Assembly: GCA_009103225.1 (NCBI GenBank)
Contig: RHPI01001965.1
Span: forward strand, 133,328 to 197,327
Length of the DNA stretch: 64,000 bases
Direction: 5' to 3'
From: Chlorokybus atmophyticus
Taxonomy: Eukaryota > Streptophyta > Chlorokybophyceae > Chlorokybales > Chlorokybaceae
This document shows positions 46,616 to 58,854 of this stretch, in pieces (the first letter of the stretch is position 1; each line of letters opens with the position of its first letter). The translations under genes and the position numbers were made by a program. Below the pieces are notes generated by a model. The model was given only the letters and a program-made list of their open reading frames with translations. It searched no databases and was not told the origin of the DNA.

Positions 46616-49600
46616 ATGGGCAAGCGCAAGCAGGCGCACCCTGTCCGTGCTGCTGCAGCAGAGCATGTCATTGATGTTGACGTGCAGCCAGCCGAGTATC
46701 TGCCAGAGACGCCAACTCAGGTACTCGCACAAGCTCGCCACCCCCGCATGAAACGATATACCAACCTGTGCTGCTGTTGTCGGCCCGGACAAAGCAAGCC
46801 TCCTCCGGTGTGTGAATGAGCGCATATATGAGCGCTAGACTCACACGCTCACTATTTTGGCAGACGCCTTCCAAAAAGCGCGGCTCCGCGCTTTTTGGAA
46901 GGCACAGTTCTTGCATAGGGATTCCAATACCCGCAAGCGCTTCGGTAATCAAGGAAGAGGACCTGGTGGCCGTCGCAGAGCTGGTGCTTGTTGACCCACC
47001 AACAGATGGGGTTGTTGACCAGGCGCTGGTCACAGAGTTGTTTGTTTTGCAAGTTGACGGCGTTCTGGCTTGGCTTCGTTATAGCACGGAGGATGCTCCA
47101 TTAGGCCAATATGCTGGGGGAATCGATGGTGAAGGCGAGTCCATTTCAGCATTGGCAAAACTCATAAAGCGCGGCTGGATGGCGTTGCGCATGGCACCAT
47201 CTGCCGGGCGTGTGCTTGTGTACTTGACACCCAAACCCTTTAGCCTTGCAGCAGATCTACCTGATGCTTACCCTCGCCAAGCATCCACAGCTTTCATGGA
47301 ACTGAGAGAGGTTATGTCATGGCTGCGGCCTGAGTTGTCACCTATGACAGATGCCGAGCATCGTGACTTTGCGCCAGAGGAGTTGTATGATGCTGTGAGG
47401 CCAACAGGGATGGAACCGCAGTTGACGTGCGACTTCCCAGCTCTGCTACCAACCTTGAGGCCGTATCAGCGGCGAGCTGTGGCATGGATGGTGAACAGGG
47501 AAAAAGCAATCGAAGGCGTACAACATGATGACGAACAGCCGCACCCGCTTTGGGAGCCGGTTGAGGACTTGCGTGGGACAAAGTCCTTCTACTACTGCCC
47601 CTACAGGTTCATACTGATAGATTGTCCTTGATTTTTTGCATTCATTTACGGTGCAGAGTGTATGCGGCCACCACATGTGTGCTTGTATGTGGACTCTTTT
47701 TCAATCATGTGTGCTTGTTCATGATTGGGTCTCCATCGTGTGAATGGAAGGCTTAATGGGCGCATACTACTTGCAGTGGGCAAGTGTCATGGACGCGCTA
47801 TCCAGCGCCACCACCTATCAGCGGGGGAATACTTGCGGATGAGCCTGGCTTAGGCAAGACCGTTGAGGTTTTGACGCTGGTGCTGGCAAACCAACATGAA
47901 GTCAGCAGGACAATGCAAGCCCGTAAGGCACATCGAAAGCGTCTCAAGGAGGTAACATGGCAGCGCCTTGTTGCCACAAGGAGAGAACGGGTGGACTGCG
48001 TGTGCGGTGCAGATATTGAGGAGGAGTTGGGAAAATATCGGGTGCAGTGCGAAGTATGTTACGCATGGCAGCATGCATACTGCGTTGAATATGACTTGAG
48101 GCTATCTGATCCAGAATTGATACGCATAGCTGGCCGCGACTTCGTATATGTGTGTTCAACCTGCCGGTGTCTATGTGCCGGAACAGTCGTGGAGGAAGAC
48201 TGTGGCTCGACATTAATTGTTTGCCCAGCGTCTATTCTGCAGCAGTGGCAAGAGGAAATAAAAAAGTATGCGTGCGTAGGCCTTGCGCAGGCACTGGGAT
48301 TTTGCCTACTGTGTTGCCGGTGTTGTGAGCTCCGGCATGTTGCTGATGTGTTGTCACCAGGCATGTCCAAGCTGGCGAGCTTCGCGTGTTCACATATGAA
48401 GGAGTACGTGCGGTTAGAGCAAAGGCTCAAGCCTTGTCTGCATACCACCTGGCAACTGCAGATATTGTGCTTACAACGTACGAGACGCTTCGTGCGGATG
48501 TGCACCACGACACAGAAGGCGATACAGGTAGTGTACACTTGTATGCATCGCCTACCATGTTCGTGGTTTCAATGCATTGTTGCCGCCTGCTGTACAGCAC
48601 CTTTCCCTGTGCTCATCAATCTCACATCCGCCTGATTGCGTGCTTGCTGCTGCTGCTTCTATACTATTGGCATTCACGGGGTCTGGGGCACAGGTTGTGT
48701 GCGTATTACACGACAAGCCAAGCGGTTCAAGATTGTGCCAACTCCGTTGACACGACTTCATTGGTGGCGGGTGTGCCTGGACGAAGCTCAGATGGTGGAG
48801 TCCAGCACCGCACAAGCAACTGAGATGGCGCTTAGGTTGAAGGCCAAGCATAGTAAGTGCGTCGTCCTATGAGGAGTGATATTGCTTATGTATTTGCAAG
48901 CTGTTGACAACGGCATACTGGTAGGGTGGTGCATTACTGGAACCCCCATTGAGCGAGGACTTGAAGACTTGTATGGCCTGCTGCGGTTTTTGAATGCAAG
49001 ACCCTATTCTGAGCACATCTGGTGGTCACGGGTGCTTCAGACTCCTTACGAAGCAGGCAGTTCGTCGGCATTGGCACGCTTGCACAGCTTCTTGCATGAA
49101 GTGATGTGGAGAACTGCCAAGATATATATAACTTCTGAGCTCCAATTGCCGGTACTGGTGTCAGTCGTTCTGCCACTCAACTTGTGCTGCAGACTGCAAT
49201 TACCAAGGTGCATGTACTAACTTGAGCCCTGCACAGGTGCAAGAGACGCTGATCAGCAAGTTGGAATTTTCTTCTGTTGAGAAGTACTTCTATGCCAGGC
49301 AGCATAAGCTGTGCGCTGAGACATTGAGGTTGTTTCTCAGCCGCAATGCGCAGCGTGAAGCTGCGGGCATCCAGCTAGATGCGGCTCGGCGCCACAAGGA
49401 GATGGCAAAAGTGCTGAACACGTTGCTGCATCTGCGTCAAGCCTGTTGCCACCCACAGGTTTAATTGTTGGTTTGACATGATTGACTTGCTGGTGGGTCA
49501 AGTGGTTCTTTACCAATGAGCTGTCATTGGCAGATCGGTAGCTCAGGTGTTCGCGGTCCAAGCATGCAGCGTGTGCCAATAACCATGGATGAAGTGTTGG

Positions 49601-52600
49601 AGACACTGATTCTCAAAGCGAAAGTGGAGTGTGAAGACTGGCAAAGGCAGCAAATTAAGGCTCTCAATGGTCTTGCTGGCCTGATGCTGCTGGAGGTGAG
49701 CTATTAGCGTGCTCCCATCAAGCATAACACTACGTGCCAGATTTGCAGCATTCAGCTTGCTGGTGCCTGCGCTCTTAGTATATTGCATGTTCGCATACTG
49801 GGTGCTCGATGTAGTCGCGTTCCTGCTGCTGTAGCATGTACATTGAAATATACATACGTGTGCGCTAGCGCATGTGCGTGTGTCTCTCTCTGTGTATGCG
49901 CCCGTGTATGTGTATTTGAGCGCATTTGTGTTGGCATTTACGTAAGAGCATCAATGTTCTTGCAGAATCGTCCAGAGCTTGCAGTTACTGCATACAGGGA
50001 GGCATTATCTACAGCGGAAGAAAACAGTTCTGACTTTAGTGCAGACCCTCTGCAGCGTCTGCACACCCTGCACAACCTGGCAGAAGTGCAGGCTCGCCCT
50101 GGGTTAAGCGTAGCTCCAACATTACGCGACAGTCAATTAGCCACTCAAGCTGCGGAAATACGGTGAGATTAATTGCTCAACGGCATTGACATTACAGTCG
50201 TGACTTGAATCTGTCATAAGTGTATGGGTCACCATACCCTGGGACTCACCCAATGCAGTGTGCAGCATTCCACAGGGTGCAGCCATTAATCATAATGTAA
50301 TCTTGGCAGGGACAATTACCTTGCAGAGCACATTGTCAAAGCGGCTGCAGTTCAACAGGATTATAAGAAGCAGCATGAGCTGGTATCAGTGTGGTAACGC
50401 TCAAATCAAAATGTGTTTAGCACGGATTTTGGTATTTTCAGTCACACTGTTGTGCATCTGGTCAGGTTGAAAGTCGAAGTGCAGAGCTATCGCGCACTCG
50501 AATACAGATTGGCCAAAGAGGTGGCCAGGGGGGTGTATGGTGGCTGCATGCTCTGCAGTTGATAGAGCGCAACATGAACATTAAGGAGTTCATTGCAAAG
50601 GTGCAGGAGCATCTCAGTACAAAGGACATTGACTATCAAAACCGCAACGCGGCCAACTTTGCACACCGGTTTCGGGACATCATTGGCTTGCAGTAAGCAA
50701 CCTTGTATCTGAGTTACCAGTGATGTACCTTTTTCGTTTCAGGCATTGGCCTTGTTGACATGCTCCTCACATGCGTCACCATTGATTTACTGTAGAAGTT
50801 ATTTGTTCATTGTGTCATGGATCGACAGGCTTCTTGTCCAGAACGAACTGGATGCGATTGCCACACGACGCGCCGCTGTCCTTGCCAAGCTGCCTGAAGT
50901 GACTCATGCTGCAACAGTTGCTGGTATGCATCGCGCCGCCCACTGTCGGAAGTGTAGGCCATCAGAGATGACAGGCCCTGACTGTCAGTTCTGCGAGCTC
51001 GAGGAGAGCCTGTCAAGCTACGAGCTGCGGCTATTCACATTTAGAGCGACATCTGCAGCTATGCATGCAGTTGTCACCATTGATGACGCAGAAAGGGCAA
51101 GACAGCGCGCGTTCCAAACCCACCGATCGCTAATGGCATTATCAGGTGAGACTTCTGTTAGTCATGTTGTGTCGCAGAATGGGTTTCTCATTGTCGGTTA
51201 TTTGAAGAAGCAGCGCATGCGTTCAGGTGCCAGCAGAGACATGCGTAACACAGCTGCAGAGGGCTTGCAAGCTGCTGGGTCGCGTGCCGGTCAGTCAGTA
51301 GACGCATCACAAGTCGCGACCTCCCTGGATCCATCACAAACAGAGGTCGTCCTCAAGTACTTGCTCAGAGGTAATTTTGTGTACTTCACAGCTGTTTGGT
51401 TTCGAATGTGGCGGCATGGCCTGGGTGCATCCCTCCTTGTGCATACAACGGGCCACAAGTTTTGTTGGGTTGTGCCTGTCGATGTTGCATTCACATTTAT
51501 TTTGCACTTACATGCATCTATAGCTATGTTTCACCGATACACATTCTGCAGCTGGCAAGCAGGCCATTGCCAATGATCCCGAGGTAGCTTCCGCTGGGGC
51601 GATTCACCTCGCCATGCTTGAGGCCATGCGCTTAGAGTTTTTGAAACTGCGGCAGCTGGTAGGAGCTCAGAGAGACGTCATGTACGCACATGACGAGCTT
51701 GGCATGGCGACTCTGCGGTTGAGCTTGCGTCACCCTGTGGAGCAAGTCAAAGAATACGAGAAAATTTTTAAGGTTTGAGGAAGACCTCAATGTATATATA
51801 TGTTCTCCAATCTCCCAGTATAACTCCTTGCACGCAATTATTCCATATCGCCATCTTTCTCACAGATCTTGATGGAAGAGGTCCCCGTACTCAACGCATC
51901 ATTCAGCGCGGAGAAGATGGTTGCAGCAGCTGAGCTTGAGAGAAAGAAGGGAGAGCTCCGTTATCTGAAGAACCAACAGCTGGCGCGAGCAAAGCTCAAT
52001 AAGTCTTCAGAAGCTGCTGCAGAAGACGTGTGCCCCATATGCCAGGAACTCATTGGCAACGACCTGGCTATTCTGCCTTGCGGCCACACCCTCTGCACCA
52101 AGTACGCTGTGCAGCTGTTTTAATGATTGTATGATGACAACGCAATGCATGTGCTGAGTGGACTTGTCTACAGGTGCACTATGGCGCTGCAAGACCGCAT
52201 TCCAAGATCCACGCCAAGACAACTGCAGTTGATCACGTGTCCGACGTGCCGCAGGCGTGCAAATGTCTCAGAGGTGACAGCGCCGATTCCTGCAGCAGCT
52301 GACTCACGCGCAAAGGCAGGGGAGGCGGCTATCACGGTGCACGACGCCAGCAAGTTCAGCACAAAGATTGAGGCGGTGGTGCGGCGCATCCTCTGGATAG
52401 GCAAGGAGGATGAGACCGCCAAAGTATTGGTGTTTTCTCAATGGCAAGAGGTAAGTGGGTGCAAGCCGCTATGATGCATTGTGGTGTTTTATATTGTTTG
52501 ATTTTGGCACAGCAACTGATGCAATGTGCTTGCTGCAGGTGCTGAACCATGTGGAGGTTGCGTTGCAAGCCAACTTTGTCATGTACGCACGAGTGAAGGC

Positions 52601-53242
52601 TGGAGGTCAAGGGAAGTTTGCCGCAACTGTCAATAAGTTCCGCCATGATCCCACGCTGAGAGCACTGCTGCTGCCCATAAAGCAAGGCGGACATGGGCTC
52701 AATATCATTGAGGCGCAACATGTCATACTTGTGGACCCACTGCTTAATCCAGCCATGGAGATTCAGGCACATATGAGTCAGTCTACCTATCTTACATCTA
52801 ACAAGTCTTTCAGAGCGAGAAGACAGATGTGTCAAGTTAACTATGTGTGCACCCGATGCAGGCTGTGAACCGAGTGCATCGTGTGGGTCAGACGCGTCAA
52901 ACATATGTGCATCGCTTCTTGATGAAGGGCACAATTGAAGAGAACGTGTATGCAATGAGCCAGCGCAGAGCTGCGGCCGCTTCAATGCTCAACCTGAAAG
53001 TGACGGATGATGCGCAGACACTGTCGCTCACCGACCTAGATGAGCTCTTCTTTGGGCAGCAGGCGGAACAGGAGGCACGTGCAACGGAGATGCCCACATC
53101 TGATTCTGTGCCTCCGCTGTCAGAATTGTCGCCCACTGAAGCTGCCGATGCTACAAGAACAAACCTGACAGCAAACCAGCCCTCCATTGAGGCTGTGCAA
53201 CCAACTAGTGCCACTGCACCAACTGCAGTGCAGCTGTGCTAG
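46616..53242 (+). CDS. SHPRH: SHPRH-type SNF2 helicase with PHD and RING fingers (E3 ubiquitin ligase)
   Basis: Rad5/SHPRH-like DNA-dependent ATPase and putative ubiquitin ligase of DNA-damage tolerance. About 18 exons run from MGKRKQAHPVRAAAAEHVID to 53242. In order: an N-terminal region ending ALLPTLRPYQRRAVAWMVNR; motif I GGILADEPGLGKTVEVLTLV (near 47820); a PHD-type zinc finger inserted in the helicase (VDCVCGADIEEE to VCSTCRC, near 47994-48175); LIVCPASILQQWQEEIKKY; motif II LHWWRVCLDEAQMVE (near 48755); GWCITGTPIERGLEDLYGLL; MWRTAK; a second Cys-rich patch HCRKCRPS...CQFCELEE; a RING finger (CPICQELI...CGHTLC...CPTCRR, 52030-52250); KVLVFSQWQE; QGGHGLNIIEAQHVILVD; and NRVHRVGQTRQTYVHRFL. 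This PHD/RING-in-helicase order is the SHPRH arrangement. No linker-histone domain was noticed. The last intron has a GC donor. Confidence 0.88.
46866..46903. repeat. 18-bp perfect inverted repeat inside the SHPRH exon 2
   Basis: GCCTTCCAAAAAGCGCGG (46866-46883) and its exact reverse complement (46886-46903) flank a 2-nt loop, starting 3 nt after the 3' splice site of intron 1. The repeat is coding (SKKRGSALFGRH). Confidence 0.9.
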
Positions 53243-53944
53243 TTCCAGTGGTCCTGCTGCAGCGAAGCGTGAAGCGGGTATTTATTACTTAGGTGGTGGT
53301 AAAGTTGCGTTTTTATGCGTATGCGTATGCGTAAATCCTGATTAGGTTGACAGCCTTGTATAGTCAACGACAGTTGGCAGCCCTGTATAGTCATAGCATA
53401 AAATTTCATAGCGCACTCGCATAGAACTTTGCAGCGTACCAGTTGGGTCTGCTACAGGCCCAGCCTTCGCTTGTTGTCATGAATTTTCTCTCTGCAAGCC
53501 TTCATAGGGGCATGTGCAACGCACGTCTCTGTTGATGTGTGCCCATTTACGACTATGGTGATATTGCAGTTGGTGCAATGTAGCGATGTCGCCTAACAAC
53601 ATATGTGATATGGGTGTCAATGATGTCTCGGTTCAGCTAGCGCCTGTCCAGCAGGCCCCTGTAAGAGTTACGAATGAGCTCGAGTGCATGCCCCATTCTT
53701 GCATCAAGTCTAGAGCAGCACGACTTAATGCAAGTATGGGGCCCACTTTGAAGCCAAGCCAACTGAAGCCCATCCCAAGTTCAAAAGTTGTGATTCATGT
53801 CAATTTGTCCATATAAGCTCTCCATCCATTAAGACTATGGGCTCATATTGTGAAATCTGGCGTGCACAATAACAAGTCACAAGCAACTGAATGGTTGCAG
53901 CAATAATGACGCACCAATATACCAATACAACTAAGCATGTTAAT
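53243..53944. other. Convergent spacer SHPRH / permease
   Basis: No gene recognised. A short GCGTAT repeat lies at about 53316-53331 and a duplicated phrase GACAG..TTG/CCCTGTATAGTCA lies at about 53349-53393. It should contain both flanking 3' ends. Confidence 0.5.
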
Positions 53945-56596
53945 CTAATGAATGACATGGGTCGCTTCAAGAAGTTCACCTACAATGATAGCCGCAGCAC
54001 CGCCCAGCAGCAACGTCAACACAGGCTTCCCGCCTGGCACAAGCGGCTCCGTGGCTGGGAGAAGCCGCCCTGAAGTGCTGTATCTTTCAGACCAGGCCAT
54101 GGCTGCTGGAATGATACCTGCATATGCCGGTGCGCATGTCAATAGCTGAAGTTCAGTATAAGTACACCAAACATAATGAGTGCGATCAAGAGAGCGTACC
54201 GAATAGGACCAGTACACCGTATGTGCCAGCGACATCAAGTGCAGCAAAGAACACATTGGGGTTCAGAAGCGCTAGCCCCAGCGGTGGGAACAGCGTCAAT
54301 AGATATGGCAAGGGCGATCGTCGATCTGAGGGTAGCTTCAGGCCGTCGGCAATAAAGTCAGAAAGACCCAGAACGAAACCAATGTAGGATGTCGCGATCG
54401 CCAAGAATGAGAAGGCCGCAACTGCGGGTCCAACCAGCCCGCTGGCTTGCCTCAAGCCCTGAAATTGTTGTCTGCATATCTTCAGACAAGCCTTGGGCCA
54501 TTCACTATTATTCTGATTATTCTGAGGCAAGCGACTCATGCGGGACCATCAAAGGCACGCACCTCAAGAGGATCAAATGGCAGATTATCAGACCCAGTTG
54601 CAGGGGGCACACTCGCCAAAATGACAGCATCCCACATGAGGAACATGGCGCAAGGGATGGCCGTTCCGCCCGCCACAGCTATGCGAATCCTCCGCAGATC
54701 ACCTGCATGACAATCCATATAATGAACCCTGCAACCTTTGTACAGTATAAACATGCCAATGCACTGTAACGCGTTAGACATGCGCGTGCATGAGAATGTG
54801 TGTTGGTGTGACAACAATGCCTTTTGCACCTTCCAGATTTGAGGCTATGACCGGCACAACGTTTTGGTATACAAATGCTAAGGCGATGACCGGCACCGAT
54901 GCAGGCACAGCGGCCCAGTTTGCTGCCAGCAAGCGTTCTGGCTGGACTCCACCTGGATTGAAAGGCACAAGCTGTCTGCAGGGGAACATTGCTATGCAGT
55001 GCAGTTGCCTAGAGACTTACCAGCAGCAACCGCAAGCAAGAATAAGAAGGATACAACCACTCCCACAACCAGCGCGTTGTTGACAGCTCCCAAGACTCCT
55101 TCACTTGCAAACATGCAAAGCGCTCCCAAGGCCAGTGTAAATGTCGACGCACCTGCCCAGCTGCGCTCTAGTTTGAAAACGCACGTTTCGTGCACAAGCT
55201 TAAAAATGCATGTGGAGGCTTGAACCGCATCAACCTACCCGGGCAATCCCAGCACATCTCCAACAATGTCTCCAGCGCGCGACACATACGCCACAAGTAG
55301 CGTGTAATGCAGAAGTATGTAAGCAGCTCTGCAGATTCACCAACCTTGAGTGACCATGCAGCTGAACACCAACATGATTAAACGGCGGAGCACTCTTACG
55401 AAGAGAAGCGCACTCCAGCCTTGCCTAGCGTCCGCTCTGCCATAGACACCTGCACACCCGTCAAGTGAACAACTATGTGTCACGAGCGCACTGTGTGTGT
55501 TGCGGGCAGTGCTACGTACTAGTGAGACTCCTCCGCTGCCCAGTGCACACATTGTGTTGACATTCACCTCTGCAATCAAAAGCCCTGTGGCAACCTGTAC
55601 ACGAACGAGTGTAAGAGTGCATAACACTTCATAAGAAGCAAGTTGCGCAAGCAGCAGTGTACAAGTTATATAATGTACCATGTATGCCCAGCAGCTCAAG
55701 CAAGTAATAGCACTTGGGCCAAAGCCCGGCTCACGCGTAACAGCAGGCAAGGCGAGTATCCCAGCACCAACCTGTTGTCGCAGTTGGACAATAAAGCCAA
55801 GAACTAGGCCTACAGCAGCCTGTCACGAACCAGAAACACCAAGCATGCAAGTGTTTTGCTTACTTACTGTGGTGCCGGCAACCAGCAAAACCGAGCTCAA
55901 TAAGCTGCCTGCGTGTGTGAGCCGAGCTCAATGAAAAGTAGTAGAATGAAGTCGAAGTGCTGCTCTGAACGGGACAACCGGACAGGACAAAGACGAGCAC
56001 CTGGCGCGTGTTTCAGCGTGACGGGATTGAGAATCGACCATAGTCGCGTTGGCGTTGCAGGGTTTGCAAACTCCTGCTGCATACGTAGGAATAACCTGTG
56101 TTACTCTTTAACATACAAAACCAGCACGGACGAGATGAATGGCAGCTGCAAGTGGCCACCAAGGCAATCACTAGCACCTTTGCCGGCGTTCCAGCAATCT
56201 CGGCAGCATCCTCGTTTAATTTCTGTTCTGAAAGCCAGTAGAGCCTCGTTCAGCGCGCACATGAGTCCTGGTAAATGCATAGTGGTGCATGCCTACGTTG
56301 ATTTACATGCATGCCAGCCGTGGCATGCCGACTTATTACAGCTTGTAATTTTGCCCTGGTTCATATGCACCTGATTTGGCACCTTGGGTGCACGCCAATG
56401 CGCTGCCCCTGTGCTTCCTCCGGCTTGCTCGACAGCTGAGCGCCCTGCCAACCAGCGGCAACCCACGTTGACGTCCGACAGCAGCCTGGCCAGCTGTGAC
56501 GGTCCATGCCGTCCTCGACAACAGGGTTGATGCATATGTCGAGGGCAGCACCATGCTTGACGACGACGCCATGCTGCTTAGCCCCGCCATTGCCAT
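53945..56596 (-). CDS. Plastid-targeted tryptophan/tyrosine permease-family transporter
   Basis: Membrane transporter of the aromatic amino-acid permease family (bacterial TyrP/Mtr/TnaB relatives, plant plastid homologues). Eleven exons join in phase and give 482 residues: 56371-56596, 55868-55908, 55679-55771, 55520-55594, 55400-55449, 55239-55328, 55021-55160, 54830-54991, 54563-54702, 54200-54458 and 53945-54117. Exon 1 is Ser/Ala/Arg-rich without acids early (MAMAGLSSMASSSSMVLPST), typical of a plastid transit peptide. The fold starts SLLSSVLLVAGTTVGAGILA and continues WAYMVATGLLIAEVNVNTM, GSGGVSLVSMAERTLGKAG, AAYILLHYTLLVAYVSRAGD and a block with ASEGVLGAVNNALVVGVVV. NLEGDLRRIRIAVAGGTAIP follows, and the last membrane spans end GKPVLTLLLGGAAAIIVGEL. 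Hydrophobic spans are consistent with about 11 TM helices. Substrate and plastid envelope location are inferred from the family. Confidence 0.9.
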
Positions 56597-56831
56597 CGCC
56601 TCTCCGCCGCAGCTGCCAGCTGGCAGCTAAGCACATTCAAAATGTTGAACGCACAACGGAAGCTGTGATGCGCACCGCAGTGTTGTAGTGAATGGCACGG
56701 CAGGGCATCGACGCCCGGCAATTCTTGCTCGGCTTCTTCTTAAGTCGTACTCGAAGCCGGTTTGAAAAGCTTGCCTTGATTGTGCAAGCTGCACAGTGCA
56801 GCACAGCCCTGCTGCTTGGTTGCTGGATGAC
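56597..56831. promoter_or_regulatory. 235-bp divergent promoter, permease / cupredoxin
   Basis: Only 235 bp separate the start codons of two divergent genes whose products both carry plastid-type leaders. No clear TATA box was seen. Shared regulation is an inference from spacing. Confidence 0.5.
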
Positions 56832-58226
56832 ATGGCTGCCGCCGTGTCGTCGTGCTTGTCCGTGAGCTGCGCTTCCCTGCGCGGGTTGCTGCCGGCGCCT
56901 GCTACAGCCCGGCCGTTGGTGGTGGTGGTGCCTGGGAGACATGGCGGAGGTCGCGCACAGCGGCTGGCTGCCTGCTCGCCCACTTGCTGCCAGACGCCGG
57001 CGCCTCGTCCTGGCAGAGTGGGAATGACTTCAAGCGCATGTTATGTCAAACAGTTGTCTGCCGTAGTCAATCCAGCCACTGGATGAGGGTTGGGTTGGCG
57101 GCAACAGTTGGGTGGCTGTCAGGCCAAACTTGCGATGAATCAAGCTGGGAGTTGGGAGTACAGCAAGCATTTGTGTGCTCCTCAGGACAGACAAACTCAT
57201 CTTCGCAACCCATGAAGTGCGCAATGCATTGACACATGGGCAAAGTGAACAGGAAAGGAGTCTCTCTCCTGTTCGCCGTGTCTGAAGCGAGGTTGTTAGC
57301 AGTATGCACATGCTTACAAGACGTTTGCGTTCGTCCTGTCGGGCCGTGCTATCTGTTGGTATCTCCATGTTGCATATAAACGACACCAAGTATGTGCGCG
57401 TACGTTCGTGCACGCGCATGTGTTGACACTCACTTTCTCAGCCGCAGTGGTTGCATCACGGCAACAGTGGCTAGTACTGCTCAGCGTGACCTAATTGCAT
57501 TTCGCAGAGGGAGCTGATGCTTTCATCCGTGGCGGTCGCCACTCTTCCATTGCTGCCGCCTCTGATGGGCCTCAGCAGCTACAACCTCTTCCCAACCACC
57601 GACATCCAAGACGTATGCATGCGGCGAGGTGTTGCTCCAGACCAAGATCATGCTTCCCTTGCGTTTCATCTGTTCGCTCAAAGTGCATTGTCCCATTGCA
57701 CAACAGGTTGAGATAGCGCTGGGCAGCACAGACGGCGCACTCGCGTTCAACCCAGCAGAGATCCGCCTAAAAGCGGGCAGGCTCTACCGACTGCAGCTGA
57801 AGAACCCTTCCTCGCAGACTCACTACTTCACCGCACTGGAGTTTGCGGCCAAAGCCTATACGTGAGCGGCAATAAGGCAACGCATATCTGCCTCGTAACT
57901 GGTACGAATTGCGTGCCACGCATGCAGGGTGCTGGTGCTTGCTGGGCAGCCTGCTGTGGAGATCAAAGGCTCCGTGTCCGAGGTGGCACTCAAGGGAGGC
58001 GCCTCAGCAACTTGGATACTGGTACTGGGACCAGCACTGAGTATAGATAGACATTATTGTTAGTAGTATAGATAGACATTGTTATTACGGGATGATTGTT
58101 GCAAGTTGCTCACGCCAAGGTGTTGCTCAGGTGCCCATGAAGCCGGGCAAGTACCCGCTCAAGTGCACAGTAAAGGGCCACACTGAGGCGGGCATGGTCG
58201 GGTCCATCATTGTCAGCGAGCCTTGA
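56832..58226 (+). CDS. Tat-type, thylakoid-lumen cupredoxin (type-1 copper protein)
   Basis: Small blue-copper-like protein, probably an electron carrier or copper-binding factor. Five exons (56832-57017, 57508-57612, 57707-57861, 57928-58021 and 58131-58226) give 211 residues. Exon 1 is a basic, Ser/Ala-rich leader (MAAAVSSCLSVSCASLRGLL) ending in Arg62. Exon 2 begins RELMLSSVAVATLPLLPPLM, so a twin arginine (62-63) is formed at the splice junction before a hydrophobic segment. That is a thylakoid Tat signal following a stromal transit peptide. The mature part is a beta-sandwich with all four type-1 copper ligands: His136 (SQTHYF), then Cys192, His197 and Met202 in YPLKCTVKGHTEAGM. The C-terminal loop resembles nitrosocyanin/nitrite-reductase-type cupredoxins more than plastocyanin. 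The exon 4 donor (CTG|GTACTG) was chosen because it keeps the frame. Partner and substrate are unknown. Confidence 0.82.
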
Positions 58227-58854
58227 TAGGTGGAATCCGAATGACGATGTAACATACTGAAGGCTAGGTGCATATGCTTTTTGTAGTATTTACAATGCCA
58301 ATTTGGTAAAAGAGGTATTGCAAATACTACCAATATTGTAATCAGCGGTAGTGTTTTGCTTTCGACAGGTCAGCCAACGTGCACTCAGCTGAACTGCGGT
58401 TGCAGCTTGCATGCAAGGTCAAGTCAAGGTCCATCCATATGAGCACGTGTATGTGCATTTGGTGTCTGCGAGCTGTGGTTGTCCTGTCTTGAGATATACA
58501 CTCATGGTCACTAGCGTGCTTTTGTGTTAGTTAGTTAGTTAGTTAGTTGACTGTTGCGAATCTTCTGTGCGTGCATGCGTTCACTGATTTAAACACAAGG
58601 CTACTCGTGCTCTCGTTTGCAAAGAGTGTGTGTTCTGATGCATACTCAATCAGCACAACGTATGTTTGCAGGCTTACTAGCCAGGCAGGCAATGAGCAGA
58701 AACATAAGCTTCAATGCACTGTTGTACAAGGCAGTGCAGTCAGTTCGGTACTGTCTTGCACTGGGCTATCCCTACTGTTGCTAAACTACACTGCGGAACA
58801 CACTGCCAGCTTACAACCATTCTTCTTGCAAAGGTGCCGTTTCTAACATCTCAC
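58227..58854. other. Convergent spacer cupredoxin / sHSP-9
   Basis: Contains a TGTAA at 58248-58252 shortly after the cupredoxin stop and a (TTAG)n run near 58526-58548. No further gene recognised. Confidence 0.55.
58526..58548. repeat. (TTAG)n microsatellite
   Basis: About five tandem TTAG units on the plus strand. Confidence 0.85.
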
